Below, in pieces: positions 37,701 through 45,700 of a stretch of DNA of 64,000 nucleotides. Both the position numbers and the translations under genes were made by a program. Position 1 is the first letter of the stretch; each line of letters starts with the position of its first letter. The notes beneath the pieces were generated by a model. It ran no database searches and was not told the origin of the DNA. It saw nothing but the letters and a program-made list of their open reading frames with translations. The DNA is from Methylophaga thalassica MP (GTDB taxonomy: Bacteria; Pseudomonadota; Gammaproteobacteria; Nitrosococcales; Methylophagaceae), in assembly GCF_000214595.1 (NCBI RefSeq), contig NZ_AFIG01000003.1, positions 1-64,000 of the forward strand, given 5' to 3'.

Positions 37701-38164
37701 ACAGTGAACTGAAAAAGCTGGCACATAAGCTCAAAGGTGTGTCAGGAAACCTGGGCCTTATGAAAATCCATCAATCAACTTCTTTGATAGAAAATAAGTC
37801 AAATAATGAAAATAAAGTCGAAATAGCGGCGGAGATTGCTAAGCTCGACAAGGCGTTTTCCACGTTATCAAAAGAGGAAAAACGGATAAAAGCCTCACTG
37901 GCTGACTCAGACAGTGATAGAACATTAGCATCACCAGTCCACCTTGGTCATGACAGTATATTGGCTCTTGTCGACGAACTTATCGAGCTTAGCGAGCATG
38001 GAGAGCTTAACGAAGATAAAGTAGATGAGCTGGTAAATGGGGTTGAAGCTGACTTACATGGACTTGCTCTAGACATTAAAAAGTCTGTGCTCGACTTTGA
38101 CTTTTTGGTCGCCCAAAAACACTTATCCGCTATCAAGCAACATATAACGAAGATGAATGCATGA
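34799..38164 (+). CDS. hybrid sensor histidine kinase: MHYT-PAS-PAS-HisKA-HATPase-REC-HPt
   Basis: Large membrane sensor kinase of 1121 residues from the ATG at 34799 (MYSLDNFFVTSAP); the frame stays open to 34736. The N-terminal 7-TM MHYT domain has repeated metal-type motifs SMHFVGM, MMHYVGM and GMHYTGM, proposed in the family to sense a diatomic gas through copper. Two PAS domains follow (about 260-385 and 400-520). HisKA has the phospho-His in NMSHEIRTPMN (about 545), HATPase has GTGLGTTISKQL, REC has Asp in LMDLQMPVMDG (about 831), and a C-terminal HPt has LAHKLKGVSGNLG (about 975). It overlaps the next response regulator by 4 nt, which is the likely output. Confidence 0.93.
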   Translation: MYSLDNFFVTSAPQQSLIVGSYDLFLVILSIILATTASFVALHFASMTKVIQNNHHRHIAIIAGASIFAGGVWSMHFVGMLAYEMSEQATYNIPLTLISILPSLIASYITLRMLVNPAMTLWQLIISSLSVGAGIGMMHYVGMEAMEMDADLRYVPSWFFASIIVAVVLAFIALSARHYLTKFWKQHSVHLINIISALVMGLAISGMHYTGMAAARFIMSDDTLMPHRITEDHVQLSYVITSITLLLIALAITIASQLRYRQLLTEKTISELRLKTTLETAVDGIITIDEKGTIQDFNPSASVIFGWKNTEIIGRPFFVLVPDDAKHEYQEYLFNFHNTGKTQLTGQAREVFAKHKDGHTFPIRLGVGRVEVKDVGSMFVGFATDISQRWEIEEKLRKSEEQYSSLIRNIPGASFRCLLDEYWSVIFVSDAIFDISGWTAKDFYEKRIHLSELIHHDDVALTNDVVQSALESKTSYSVEFRWKHKDGHYIWVFEKGSIIYENNNPVWIDGLILDITQRVAMEDDLRQAKERAELSAESKARFMANMSHEIRTPMNAIIGFSDLLLDAKDINDNNKKHLQTISQSARSLLHLLNDILDSAKLEKNKLELEESTFDLTRLIDSVISTLWLQAKNKNLYLNCSIPDDIHTTYLGDENRIRQVLYNIIGNAVKFTENGGVTVSVFPIAESTLRFTVEDTGIGMDEAILNTIFEPFAQADASMSRRFGGTGLGTTISKQLVDLMGGELNASSEAGIGSTFFFDLPLQKTDDIIDTTLENQSLSIPPKTVLIADDISQNLTLLSLLLERQNHTVITAVNGEDAFHQYITNKPDIILMDLQMPVMDGFTATRKIREYESAQRLQPIPVVALTASVLSEDRLQAANAGMNGFSHKPIDIQLLTAEMARVLGIEPDFISIAPEKHHIDENKFTQISTDKALTLWGSYSVYLAELARFIKEYSDVSKQLAELNETSNYSELKKLAHKLKGVSGNLGLMKIHQSTSLIENKSNNENKVEIAAEIAKLDKAFSTLSKEEKRIKASLADSDSDRTLASPVHLGHDSILALVDELIELSEHGELNEDKVDELVNGVEADLHGLALDIKKSVLDFDFLVAQKHLSAIKQHITKMNA

Positions 38165-39153
38165 CTACCATAAAGAAATATCAGCCTCGAATTCTTATTG
38201 TCGATGATGAGCCAACGAACTTGAGAGTGCTACGTCAGGTTCTGCAACACGACTATGCCCTATCGTTCGCCCGCTCAGGAAAAGATGCACTGGCATTGAT
38301 TGCCAAGGAAAAGCCAGATTTGATCTTGCTCGATATCATGATGCCAGAAATAACAGGCTTAGAAGTTTGCCAGCAATTAAAAGCTAGACCAGACACCTCA
38401 CACATACCGATTATCTTTGTAACAGCTTTACAAGATCCGGACGATGAAGCGCGAGGCTTTGACATTGGTGCTGTAGACTACATTATCAAACCCATCGTGC
38501 CCTCCACGGTCTTAGCCAGAGTGAAAACACATATTTCTCTCGTCAAAGCAGATGAGCTTCGTGCCACCCATATCGATCTGATTGAACGTCTGGGTAGAGC
38601 TGCAGAATACAAAGATAATGAGACTGGCCTGCATGTTCAGCGAATGAGTCGCTATGCAAAAATTATTGCGCTGGGTTACGGGTTTGATGAAAGCACGGCA
38701 AACGAACTCATGATGGCTGCTCCCATGCATGACATTGGAAAAATTGGTATTGCTGACAAAATCTTATTAAAACCAGGTAAGTTAACGTCAGAAGAATTTT
38801 CAGAAATGAAAACACATACTTTAATCGGGGCCGAGATCTTAGCAAACTCAAAATCGCGATTGATTCAATTAGCTCATACTGTTGCCCTTACCCATCACGA
38901 GAAATGGGATGGTACGGGTTATCCAAATGGATTAAAAGGTGACGAAATTCCCCTCGCAGGTCGAATTGTTGCCATAGCAGATATTTTTGATGCTCTAACC
39001 AGCGCCAGACCATATAAGGAAGCCTGGCCAGTTGAGGAGGCCATAGAATTCATTAATGAACAGAGTGGCAAACACATTGATCCGGCTTTGCCCCCCATCT
39101 TAATTGAACACCTCCCTGAAATTCTGAGAGTGAAACTAGCATTTTCTGATTAG
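38161..39153 (+). CDS. response regulator with HD-GYP c-di-GMP phosphodiesterase domain
   Basis: RpfG-like regulator that should hydrolyse c-di-GMP when phosphorylated. The 330-residue protein has an N-terminal receiver with the phospho-Asp in LLDIMMPEITG (about residue 55) and Lys in DYIIKPI, then an HD-GYP domain with MHDIGKIGI (about 187-195) and the GTGYP motif in KWDGTGYPNG (about 246). Its ATG overlaps the hybrid kinase stop by 4 nt, so the pair is translationally coupled and is very likely a phosphorelay from HPt to REC. It abuts the convergent diguanylate cyclase gene with no spacer. Confidence 0.94.
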   Translation: MTTIKKYQPRILIVDDEPTNLRVLRQVLQHDYALSFARSGKDALALIAKEKPDLILLDIMMPEITGLEVCQQLKARPDTSHIPIIFVTALQDPDDEARGFDIGAVDYIIKPIVPSTVLARVKTHISLVKADELRATHIDLIERLGRAAEYKDNETGLHVQRMSRYAKIIALGYGFDESTANELMMAAPMHDIGKIGIADKILLKPGKLTSEEFSEMKTHTLIGAEILANSKSRLIQLAHTVALTHHEKWDGTGYPNGLKGDEIPLAGRIVAIADIFDALTSARPYKEAWPVEEAIEFINEQSGKHIDPALPPILIEHLPEILRVKLAFSD

Positions 39154-40065
39154 TTAGGACATAGATTCATAGCTCATAAACTGATCTCTTCCAGCATTTT
39201 TAGCGGCATAGAGCATCAGGTCGGCATGTTTTAAAGCAGAATCGAAATTCGTGTGTGATAGCTCCTCAGATGAGACGGCACGGATACCCGCACTGGCCGA
39301 AACAGAAAGTGTCTCGTCACGTAACTCAATACGGATATGACGAATCGCGTCTAATAATGTTTTTGTAAACTTGGCAGCGTGTTCTGATTGGGCTCCTGAC
39401 AAGATCATAAGAAATTCTTCACCGCCCCAGCGCACAAGAATATCCGAAGCACGAATACTTTCGGCCATGACTTCAGCAGTACGTCTTAAAACGATATCTC
39501 CGACGTGGTGACCATGTTGGTCATTAATCTTCTTGAAATAGTCCAAATCCAGCATGATGACGCTATAGGGAGTTCCCAAACGCTGCATCAAGGCGACTAA
39601 ACGACGTGCCCCCTGCTCACCTTCCGCCCGATTTGTCAGCCCGGTCACCCCATCGAGTGAGGTTACATCATCTAGCGGAATATGCATTTCCATTGCTCCG
39701 CCATTATCCATTGGCATAGCCATCACTTTAAATTTCTGTGGTCCGCTGTTCGTTTGATGAATGTGTAAATGACTGATCGTTGTTTTCAGGGTCTGAGCAT
39801 CAAGTTTTGGACAAGTTTCACCATTTTCATTGCAAGGACTGTCATAACCATGGCTCATTTTGTAGCAAGGCTGATCAATATGACTGTACTCATGAACAGC
39901 TTCTTGATTCGCACGCACCACCATGTAGTTAATATCAATAACGGTAACAGGGAAAGGTAAAACATCCAGCAGGGGCCACGCAGAATCAATTTGCTCCAGA
40001 CTGAGTAAATCCGTTGGATTCTTTTCTTTTAACTGCGAGTTAAGTTCCATTTTTGTCTCAATCAT
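39154..40065 (-). CDS. diguanylate cyclase with cysteine-rich PAS-like sensor
   Basis: A 303-residue soluble protein. The C-terminal GGDEF domain has WGGEEF as active loop and RASD five residues upstream as inhibitory site, so it should be an active, feedback-controlled cyclase. The N-terminal PAS-like part (about 20-130) contains Cys in PCYKMSHG, SPCNENGE and TCPKLD, a pattern seen in a class of PAS sensors and suggestive of metal, heme or redox sensing (inference). It directly opposes the HD-GYP phosphodiesterase gene tail to tail. Confidence 0.9.
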   Translation of the reverse strand: MIETKMELNSQLKEKNPTDLLSLEQIDSAWPLLDVLPFPVTVIDINYMVVRANQEAVHEYSHIDQPCYKMSHGYDSPCNENGETCPKLDAQTLKTTISHLHIHQTNSGPQKFKVMAMPMDNGGAMEMHIPLDDVTSLDGVTGLTNRAEGEQGARRLVALMQRLGTPYSVIMLDLDYFKKINDQHGHHVGDIVLRRTAEVMAESIRASDILVRWGGEEFLMILSGAQSEHAAKFTKTLLDAIRHIRIELRDETLSVSASAGIRAVSSEELSHTNFDSALKHADLMLYAAKNAGRDQFMSYESMS

Positions 40066-40196
40066 GATTTAAAGTCACTATCATCATAAACAACCATACT
40101 CTTTGTACGGCTATACTGTAAATATATGAACGATCATGATTTGGATGAGCGAATTATTATATTGATTGGCTCATAGTGAAAAGCAGCTGTGCCAGA

Positions 40197-41924
40197 TTAT
40201 TTCAGCAAGAAATATAAACACAGGCAGTTGAGCAGAAGTAAAATCAAAGAACATATTTGCCAGAATTTAACCGGATAACGGTACATCAGCGGTAATTTTT
40301 CATCACGCAAATACGCCGGATTCGGCTTGATCAAATCAGTCTCAAATTCAGATAATGCCTGGTATCGTCGCTCAGGATAAAGCTGTAATGCTTTCTGAAG
40401 AGTTTTATCTACCCAGCTAGGAATATCGTGAATTAATGTGTTGATGGATTGATATTCAATACGATGAAGATCTTGTTTGGCACGCACCTTCGCCAGTTTT
40501 TCCGCATAGGGAAGTTGGCCCGTTAACATTTCATAAACAATACAAGCGAGAGAAAACTGATCAGACGCCGCCTGTCCAGCACGACCTAATAAATACTCTG
40601 GTGCAGTGTAATGTTTTGTACCCAATAACTCGCTACGCTCCACCGGTGTTGAGATATCAGCGATACCGGCAATCTTAGTCGAACCGAAATCGATAAGTTT
40701 AACTACGCCATCTCTGGAAATCATAATATTGCCGGGCTTTAAGTCCTGATGAAGCATATCCAGCCGATGAAAGGCTCTGACCGCAGACACAAGTTGAGGC
40801 ACAATTTCCCGTACTGTTTTTAAATCCAGACGACCGACATCATTCAGCCACTGTTCAAGCGTTTTGCCATCCACATACTCCATGATGTAATAGAGAAACC
40901 GCCGTGGCCGCTTTTGTTCAATGGTTCTTACCACATGAGCGTTGTTGATTCTTCGCCCCACCCACTCTTCCAATAAGAATCTTTCCAGATAGGCGGGATC
41001 ATCTTCAAAATTTACCGATGGTGTCTTGATCACCACCTTATCACCGCTTTCAGTATCAACGGCTAAATACAGTTGGCTGGTCGAACTTGCATGTAATTCA
41101 CGACTAATTCGGTAACCATCAATAATCACGCCTTCATACAAGTCCGGCGGAAATGGCAAAGCGGTTAATTGAGCAAAGACTTCATCAGGATCTTGTGTTG
41201 GTAATTGCTCAATAGTGATAATCTGACAGCTTATATTGTCCTTACTACCCGCCGATAATGCTTCATCACATATTTGTTGTGCATATTGCTCTGGCTCAGC
41301 TCCAGCACCTGCCAACAAAAATTGTTTCAGTACTTTGTCTGGCAAAACATCATGCACGCCATCAGTGGTTAATAAAAAAACATCGTTTTCCTGAACAGCG
41401 AAAGACTTGTAATCAATGTCCAAACAGTAATCAACGCCAAAAGCCCGCCCTAAATATTCTTTATTAACATCGATACGTATACGGTGATCGGTGGTGATGG
41501 GTTCAAGTTCGCCATCACGAAACAAATAGATTCTCGAATCGCCCACATGGAAAATATGTGCGGTCGTTGATTTCACAACAACCGCACTAAAAGTAGATGC
41601 CATACCACGGTCAGCCTGCTTAAACTGATGGCTTTGACCGTGTAACCAAGTGTTGATCGCTGTCAGCACCTTACTGCCAGACTGTTTAACAGACCAGGAA
41701 TCAGGCGTACTGAAATAATCACTCATAAACCCGGTCACACAGGCCTGGCTGGCTTGTTTACCTTCGTTACTTGAACTCAAGCCATCGGCAATGGCACACG
41801 CGATACCTTTTGTTTCTAACAGAGCGAGATTGGCAGGGATATAAAACCCCACTGCATCCTGATTATCTGCTTTGATGCCTCGGCTGGAATACTGCCCAAC
41901 CGAGACTTTCAATCTCGCGACCAT
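40197..41924 (-). CDS. fused PP2C phosphatase / Ser-Thr protein kinase of the nitrate locus
   Basis: A 575-residue fusion. The N-terminal PP2C-type phosphatase (about 5-235) has DNQDAVGFY, IADGLSSSNEG and LTTDGVHD metal-binding motifs. The C-terminal eukaryotic-type kinase (about 265-525) has the ATP Lys in VVIKTP, catalytic HQDLKPGN (near 390), DFGSTK and the APEY motif. A final hydrophobic helix (about 553-575) anchors it in the inner membrane. It is 13 bp downstream of the nitrate transporter and certainly co-transcribed. The same transporter-kinase pairing occurs in Pseudomonas aeruginosa (PA1783-PA1782), so regulation of nitrate uptake or reduction by reversible phosphorylation is a reasonable inference. 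Confidence 0.93.
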   Translation of the reverse strand: MVARLKVSVGQYSSRGIKADNQDAVGFYIPANLALLETKGIACAIADGLSSSNEGKQASQACVTGFMSDYFSTPDSWSVKQSGSKVLTAINTWLHGQSHQFKQADRGMASTFSAVVVKSTTAHIFHVGDSRIYLFRDGELEPITTDHRIRIDVNKEYLGRAFGVDYCLDIDYKSFAVQENDVFLLTTDGVHDVLPDKVLKQFLLAGAGAEPEQYAQQICDEALSAGSKDNISCQIITIEQLPTQDPDEVFAQLTALPFPPDLYEGVIIDGYRISRELHASSTSQLYLAVDTESGDKVVIKTPSVNFEDDPAYLERFLLEEWVGRRINNAHVVRTIEQKRPRRFLYYIMEYVDGKTLEQWLNDVGRLDLKTVREIVPQLVSAVRAFHRLDMLHQDLKPGNIMISRDGVVKLIDFGSTKIAGIADISTPVERSELLGTKHYTAPEYLLGRAGQAASDQFSLACIVYEMLTGQLPYAEKLAKVRAKQDLHRIEYQSINTLIHDIPSWVDKTLQKALQLYPERRYQALSEFETDLIKPNPAYLRDEKLPLMYRYPVKFWQICSLILLLLNCLCLYFLLK

Positions 41925-41937
41925 AACGATCCTTAAA

Positions 41938-43404
41938 TTAATGAACGTCTATCATTTGTACTGAGCCATCAGGCAGCACTTCTGCCATTTGTCCTCGCGG
42001 CTCATCCATAAACTGTACCGCAATCAGGGTAACAATGGCCGTCCCACAGATAACAAAGAAGAAGGTTTGTGCAGAAACTAAAGATAAGATAGTTAAGAAA
42101 GTCACAGCACCGACATTACCATAGGCACCGGCCATACCTGCCACCTGCCCAGTTAAACGACGTTGCACCAGTGGTACAACTGCAAACACCGCGCCCTCAC
42201 CTGCTTGCACAAAGAATGAGCAAGCCATCGTCGCCAACACGGCCAACACAATGAACCATTCAGGTGTGATCATGCCCATCACAAAATACCCTACTGCCAG
42301 TCCACTGATGCAAATCGTCAGTGTTCTCTTTCTACCTAAACGATCGCTGAATAAACCACCAATAGGTCTCGAGACCAGATTCATAAAAGCAAATCCTGAT
42401 GCCAGTAACCCGGCTTGTACAGCACTGATATCAAACGTTTCACTGAAAAATAACGGCAACATCGATACCACCGCTAATTCAGATCCAAATGTAGCTAAGT
42501 AAGCTAAATCCAACACGGCGACTTGTTTAAATTTGTAACGGTGAATTTCAGGGGTTTCTTTTACGAAGACCTCTTTGTTTACTTGATAAATGTGGTAAAC
42601 CTGATAGAAAAATAAAACAACCAGACCGACATAAATCGCATAGCTGACATTCATTGACAGCAAGCTGACACCACTGGGTGATAACTTCCATGCTAATAAA
42701 GCTAGTGCTGCATACATAGGAATATTCATTACGATATAAAGAAAGAAATCTCCCTTACTGGTCACTTCCATTGCACCTGATTTTTTTGGTTTAAAGTAAG
42801 TAGAGCCTTGTGGCGTATCAGAAACACTATTGTAGTAAATGAAGGCATACACAAGTGCAATAGCACCAGTCAGACCAATGGCATAACGCCAGCTATCCTC
42901 ACCCCCAAACATCAAGGCAATCGTAGGTAATGACATCGCTGCTGCTGCTGAACCAAAATTACCCCAGCCACCATAAATACCCTCAGCCAAACCGACTTGC
43001 TTTGCTGGAAACCACTCGGAAATCATACGAATGCCGATAACAAAGCCAGCACCAACAAAACCCAACATAAAGCGAGCAAGTGCTAATTGCTCAAAACTAT
43101 CGGCCACTGCGAAGAAAAAACAGATAATGCTGGAAATACCGAGCAGCAGTGAATACATGATCTTAGGACCATATTTATCCACCAGCATACCGATAACAAT
43201 TCGTGCAGGAATGGTTAACGCCACATTCAGTATCAGTAACGTTTTTATTTGCTGGCTGTCGAGACCTAAGGTATCGCGAATAGCCATTAATAAAGGGGCG
43301 TGATTAAACCACACCACAAAACTGATAAAAAAGGCTATCCAGGTTAAATGAAGGGTACGGATATTATCTTTAAAAGATAATAAATTGAGTTTGTTATTAG
43401 ACAT
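41938..43404 (-). CDS. MFS nitrate/nitrite transporter (NarK/NasA family)
   Basis: Inner-membrane nitrate uptake protein. The 488-residue protein has about 12 membrane segments and the nitrate signature-like glycine-rich stretches [13 protein letters not shown]...[12 protein letters not shown] and [16 protein letters not shown], typical of the NNP family. A central loop (about 190-230) is longer than in E. coli NarK, as in Pseudomonas and cyanobacterial assimilatory types. It heads a two-gene unit with the phosphatase/kinase. A sigma-54 promoter-like element and an NtrC-like dyad precede it, so nitrogen-limited expression is expected. Confidence 0.95.
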   Translation of the reverse strand: MSNNKLNLLSFKDNIRTLHLTWIAFFISFVVWFNHAPLLMAIRDTLGLDSQQIKTLLILNVALTIPARIVIGMLVDKYGPKIMYSLLLGISSIICFFFAVADSFEQLALARFMLGFVGAGFVIGIRMISEWFPAKQVGLAEGIYGGWGNFGSAAAAMSLPTIALMFGGEDSWRYAIGLTGAIALVYAFIYYNSVSDTPQGSTYFKPKKSGAMEVTSKGDFFLYIVMNIPMYAALALLAWKLSPSGVSLLSMNVSYAIYVGLVVLFFYQVYHIYQVNKEVFVKETPEIHRYKFKQVAVLDLAYLATFGSELAVVSMLPLFFSETFDISAVQAGLLASGFAFMNLVSRPIGGLFSDRLGRKRTLTICISGLAVGYFVMGMITPEWFIVLAVLATMACSFFVQAGEGAVFAVVPLVQRRLTGQVAGMAGAYGNVGAVTFLTILSLVSAQTFFFVICGTAIVTLIAVQFMDEPRGQMAEVLPDGSVQMIDVH

Positions 43405-43422
43405 TAATTCAGCTCTCTTTTA

Positions 43423-43444
43423 AACATACCAGAATGGTTATGTT
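43423..43444. repeat. inverted repeat at the narK transcription start region
   Basis: AACATACC and GGTTATGTT form an imperfect 8-bp inverted repeat (one bulged base) around the predicted start point of the sigma-54 transcript. It could be an operator or a 5'-UTR hairpin. I cannot name a binding protein. Confidence 0.35.
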
Positions 43445-43450
43445 CGAATA

Positions 43451-43466
43451 GCGGGAATCATGCCAA
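43451..43466 (-). promoter_or_regulatory. sigma-54 promoter of the nitrate transporter unit
   Basis: Minus-strand TTGGCATGATTCCCGC has GG and GC separated by exactly 10 bases and resembles E. coli glnAp2 (TTGGCACAGATTTCGC). The predicted start lies about 36 nt before the ATG at 43404, leaving room for an AGAGAG-type ribosome binding site. Confidence 0.65.
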
Positions 43467-43547
43467 TCCATAACAATTTGATTTATATATTATTTTAATA
43501 TTTAAATAAGCATACTAAATACATATTAAAGCTAAAATGGTGCATCT

Positions 43548-43564
43548 TGCACGCTACTAGTGCA
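43548..43564. promoter_or_regulatory. NtrC-binding-site-like dyad upstream of the nitrate transporter
   Basis: TGCAC-N7-GTGCA has the exact half-sites and spacing of the NtrC consensus (as in the glnA enhancer). It lies 82-98 bp upstream of the sigma-54 -24 element at 43466. A further TGCAC-type half-site (43540-43545 region, minus-strand TGCACC) is adjacent. It overlaps the 3'-flank of the EAL gene only in the intergenic part. Confidence 0.65.
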
Positions 43565-43570
43565 CTAAAG

Positions 43571-44854
43571 TCAGTCTATGGCCAGATCTTCATCAGGCCA
43601 GTCGAGGTCACAACAGAACACAAACATCTTTCCATTCACTTCTACAGCTTGTGACACAGTAATACACATATGAGAGCCGGCAACAGACAGATATGGGCGA
43701 CTAATTTGTGTTGTATCCGGATTTTGTATTGCCCTGAAGTGATAGTGTCTATGTGACCAATTCGCATTATCTCCGGAAAGTAATGGCGAAAAGCGGATAT
43801 CCAGTTTTGCCGTGTATTTGTTTGAATACAGGCTTCGACCTATCTGATAGCCCGATTCGTCAAGTAAATAACAACGTACAGCCCGCTCATCGTCAAACAG
43901 TTCGCTCCCACATGCTTCGAAAGCACGCCCATGCTTAAACGCACTAACCTCTTTCTCAAAAACCAACTGGAAAGCGCGGAAATGTTGTTGAAGCTTACGA
44001 TTATATTGACTACGGACATTCTGATGTTGCTGTAAAAGCTGATCCATCGCTTCACCAAAATCTACGTCCTGCTGCAGATCGGATTCAGGCGTAGCAAAAT
44101 AAAACCCCTGGATCATATCGGCATTACTGGAAATAGCGACTAGCGCTTCTTTTTCGGATTCAACACCTTCAATAACAACTAAACTACCTGCCTCGTGTAT
44201 GAGTGACACGATACCGGTGAGGATTCTTTCCACCTTCATCGACTGGCCAGCTTTCTTAACCAAGCTACGATCAATCTTCACAATATCAGGCTGTAGATTC
44301 CAGATGCGATCAAAATTAGAATGGCCAGCCCCAAAATCATCAATCGCAATCAAACATCCCAAACGGCGAAAATGTTGAATGAGTTCCAAAAGGTACTCAC
44401 GGTCATCAATTTCACTCTCTAAAATTTCAATCACAATACGTCTGGCAGGCAGTTTGGTTTGCTGCATCAATTCATGCATAAACCCGGCATCAGGACGCTC
44501 AGCCACCAGACACTGAGAATTGAGGTTGAGAAATAACCAGGCATTATTATCAGGCTGATGAGAAAAGTTAGAGGCATGCAGAAAACGACAGGTTCGGTCT
44601 AACTCCAGATGTTCACGCTGACTGGTTGGCTGGGACATAATCTCAACCGGCGATACCGCTCTGCCATCAATATCATTAGCACGTAATAAACCTTCATACC
44701 CAACCGCTTTTCGGTGAGCGATACTGAAAATGGGTTGAAAAACCGATGTCAGGCAGAACGACTTATATGTGGTTTCATAATGATGTTCATTCAGTGACAG
44801 TTCAGTCATCCCTACTCGTACCTTTGATATCTGTGGGCAATGTTGTTTTAACAT
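43571..44854 (-). CDS. EAL-domain protein with YkuI-like C-terminal domain
   Basis: Predicted c-di-GMP phosphodiesterase of 427 residues. The EAL domain (about 30-265) shows the active-site series YEGLLRAN (EAL written as EGL), ILESEIDD, IDDFGAGHSNFD, KIDRSLVK, EGVES and GFYFATP. The EGL variant and the retained metal and Lys residues are compatible with activity. The C-terminal 140 residues (YLLDESGYQIGRSLYSN...) resemble the PAS/Cache-like C-domain of Bacillus YkuI. The ATG at 44854 has AAGG 7 nt upstream; a second ATG at 44809 is possible. It sits inside the nitrate block but has its own spacing on both sides. Confidence 0.88.
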   Translation of the reverse strand: MLKQHCPQISKVRVGMTELSLNEHHYETTYKSFCLTSVFQPIFSIAHRKAVGYEGLLRANDIDGRAVSPVEIMSQPTSQREHLELDRTCRFLHASNFSHQPDNNAWLFLNLNSQCLVAERPDAGFMHELMQQTKLPARRIVIEILESEIDDREYLLELIQHFRRLGCLIAIDDFGAGHSNFDRIWNLQPDIVKIDRSLVKKAGQSMKVERILTGIVSLIHEAGSLVVIEGVESEKEALVAISSNADMIQGFYFATPESDLQQDVDFGEAMDQLLQQHQNVRSQYNRKLQQHFRAFQLVFEKEVSAFKHGRAFEACGSELFDDERAVRCYLLDESGYQIGRSLYSNKYTAKLDIRFSPLLSGDNANWSHRHYHFRAIQNPDTTQISRPYLSVAGSHMCITVSQAVEVNGKMFVFCCDLDWPDEDLAID

Positions 44855-45076
44855 TATTTACCTTAAATCTTAATGCGTCCGTTTATTAATTACCACAATA
44901 GTTAAAATTAAACATCTCAAAGACACCTTCAGCTACTACAGGGCAAATAGTACAAGCAGGATTTAAGCCAATAATATTGGGATTGAGCTGGATGATGTTC
45001 AGGACACTATCTTCCATAGAAGATAAGAAGCCACTTATATAAAAGTGGCTCCATGCTTTGTTTATATTGTTAATTA
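44855..45076. other. intergenic region between EAL and ANTAR genes
   Basis: About 220 bp with no gene. It contains the hairpin listed at 45029-45050 and presumably the promoter of the EAL gene. No other structure was recognised. Confidence 0.5.
45029..45050 (-). terminator. hairpin after the NIT-ANTAR unit
   Basis: AGCCACTT and AAGTGGCT form an 8-bp stem with a 6-base loop, 27 bp after the ANTAR gene stop. On the minus strand it is followed by TCTTATC, a weak U tract. Confidence 0.55.
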
Positions 45077-45700
45077 TTAAATATTTTTTTGCGGTTCAAG
45101 TAAATTAGCCGCAGCCAGAATATTTTGAGCAAGTTGGCCGAGTCGCATATTCTGATTCATGGCCGATGTTCGCATCAGGCTGTATGCTTCATTTTCTGTG
45201 CACTTCCGTTGTTCCATAATAAGTCCTTTAGCTCTATCAATAATTTTTCTGTCAGCCAAAGACGTTTTTAAATCTTTCAGCTGTTTTTGCATACTCTGTA
45301 CTTGTTTAAACCGGGCTATGGCAGTACGGAGAATCGCGTGAATCCGGTTCTCATGAAAACCATCAACAATATAGGCACTAACACCGGCCTCAATGGCCTC
45401 TTCAATGGCTTCATCTCGGTCATCATGTGTGAAAATCACAATCGGTAATGGAAAGCGTTCGTTAATTATCTTAAATTTACTTAACAGTTGACTATCGCTG
45501 GTATTCATAATGGCAATAATCAAGTCGGGCTCAATGGTCCATTTCAGATTAAGTAATTGCTGTAAATTAGTGGCTTCGAAAATGACGTTATAGTCGGTAT
45601 TTTCAAACACCTTTTGCAGCGTATTCATAAACTCCGTAAATTCACTGATAACAACCGTGTTAATCGTTTTAGTGACTGTTTTCATAGCAGCATTGCTCAT
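45077..45700 (-). CDS. ANTAR-domain response regulator (NasT-like antiterminator)
   Basis: A 207-residue protein with a receiver-like N-terminal domain (about 10-130) and a C-terminal ANTAR RNA-binding domain (about 148-203, LADRKIIDRAKGLIMEQRKCTENEAYSLMRTSAM). ANTAR proteins bind paired hexaloop hairpins in leader RNA and prevent terminator formation. NasT and NasR do this for nitrate assimilation operons. Its receiver lacks the usual acidic pocket plus LLDxxMP pattern (it reads DLIIAIMNTSD), so it is likely regulated by protein contact rather than by phosphorylation. Its start overlaps the NIT protein stop by 4 nt (ATGA). Confidence 0.9.
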   Translation of the reverse strand: MSNAAMKTVTKTINTVVISEFTEFMNTLQKVFENTDYNVIFEATNLQQLLNLKWTIEPDLIIAIMNTSDSQLLSKFKIINERFPLPIVIFTHDDRDEAIEEAIEAGVSAYIVDGFHENRIHAILRTAIARFKQVQSMQKQLKDLKTSLADRKIIDRAKGLIMEQRKCTENEAYSLMRTSAMNQNMRLGQLAQNILAAANLLEPQKNI

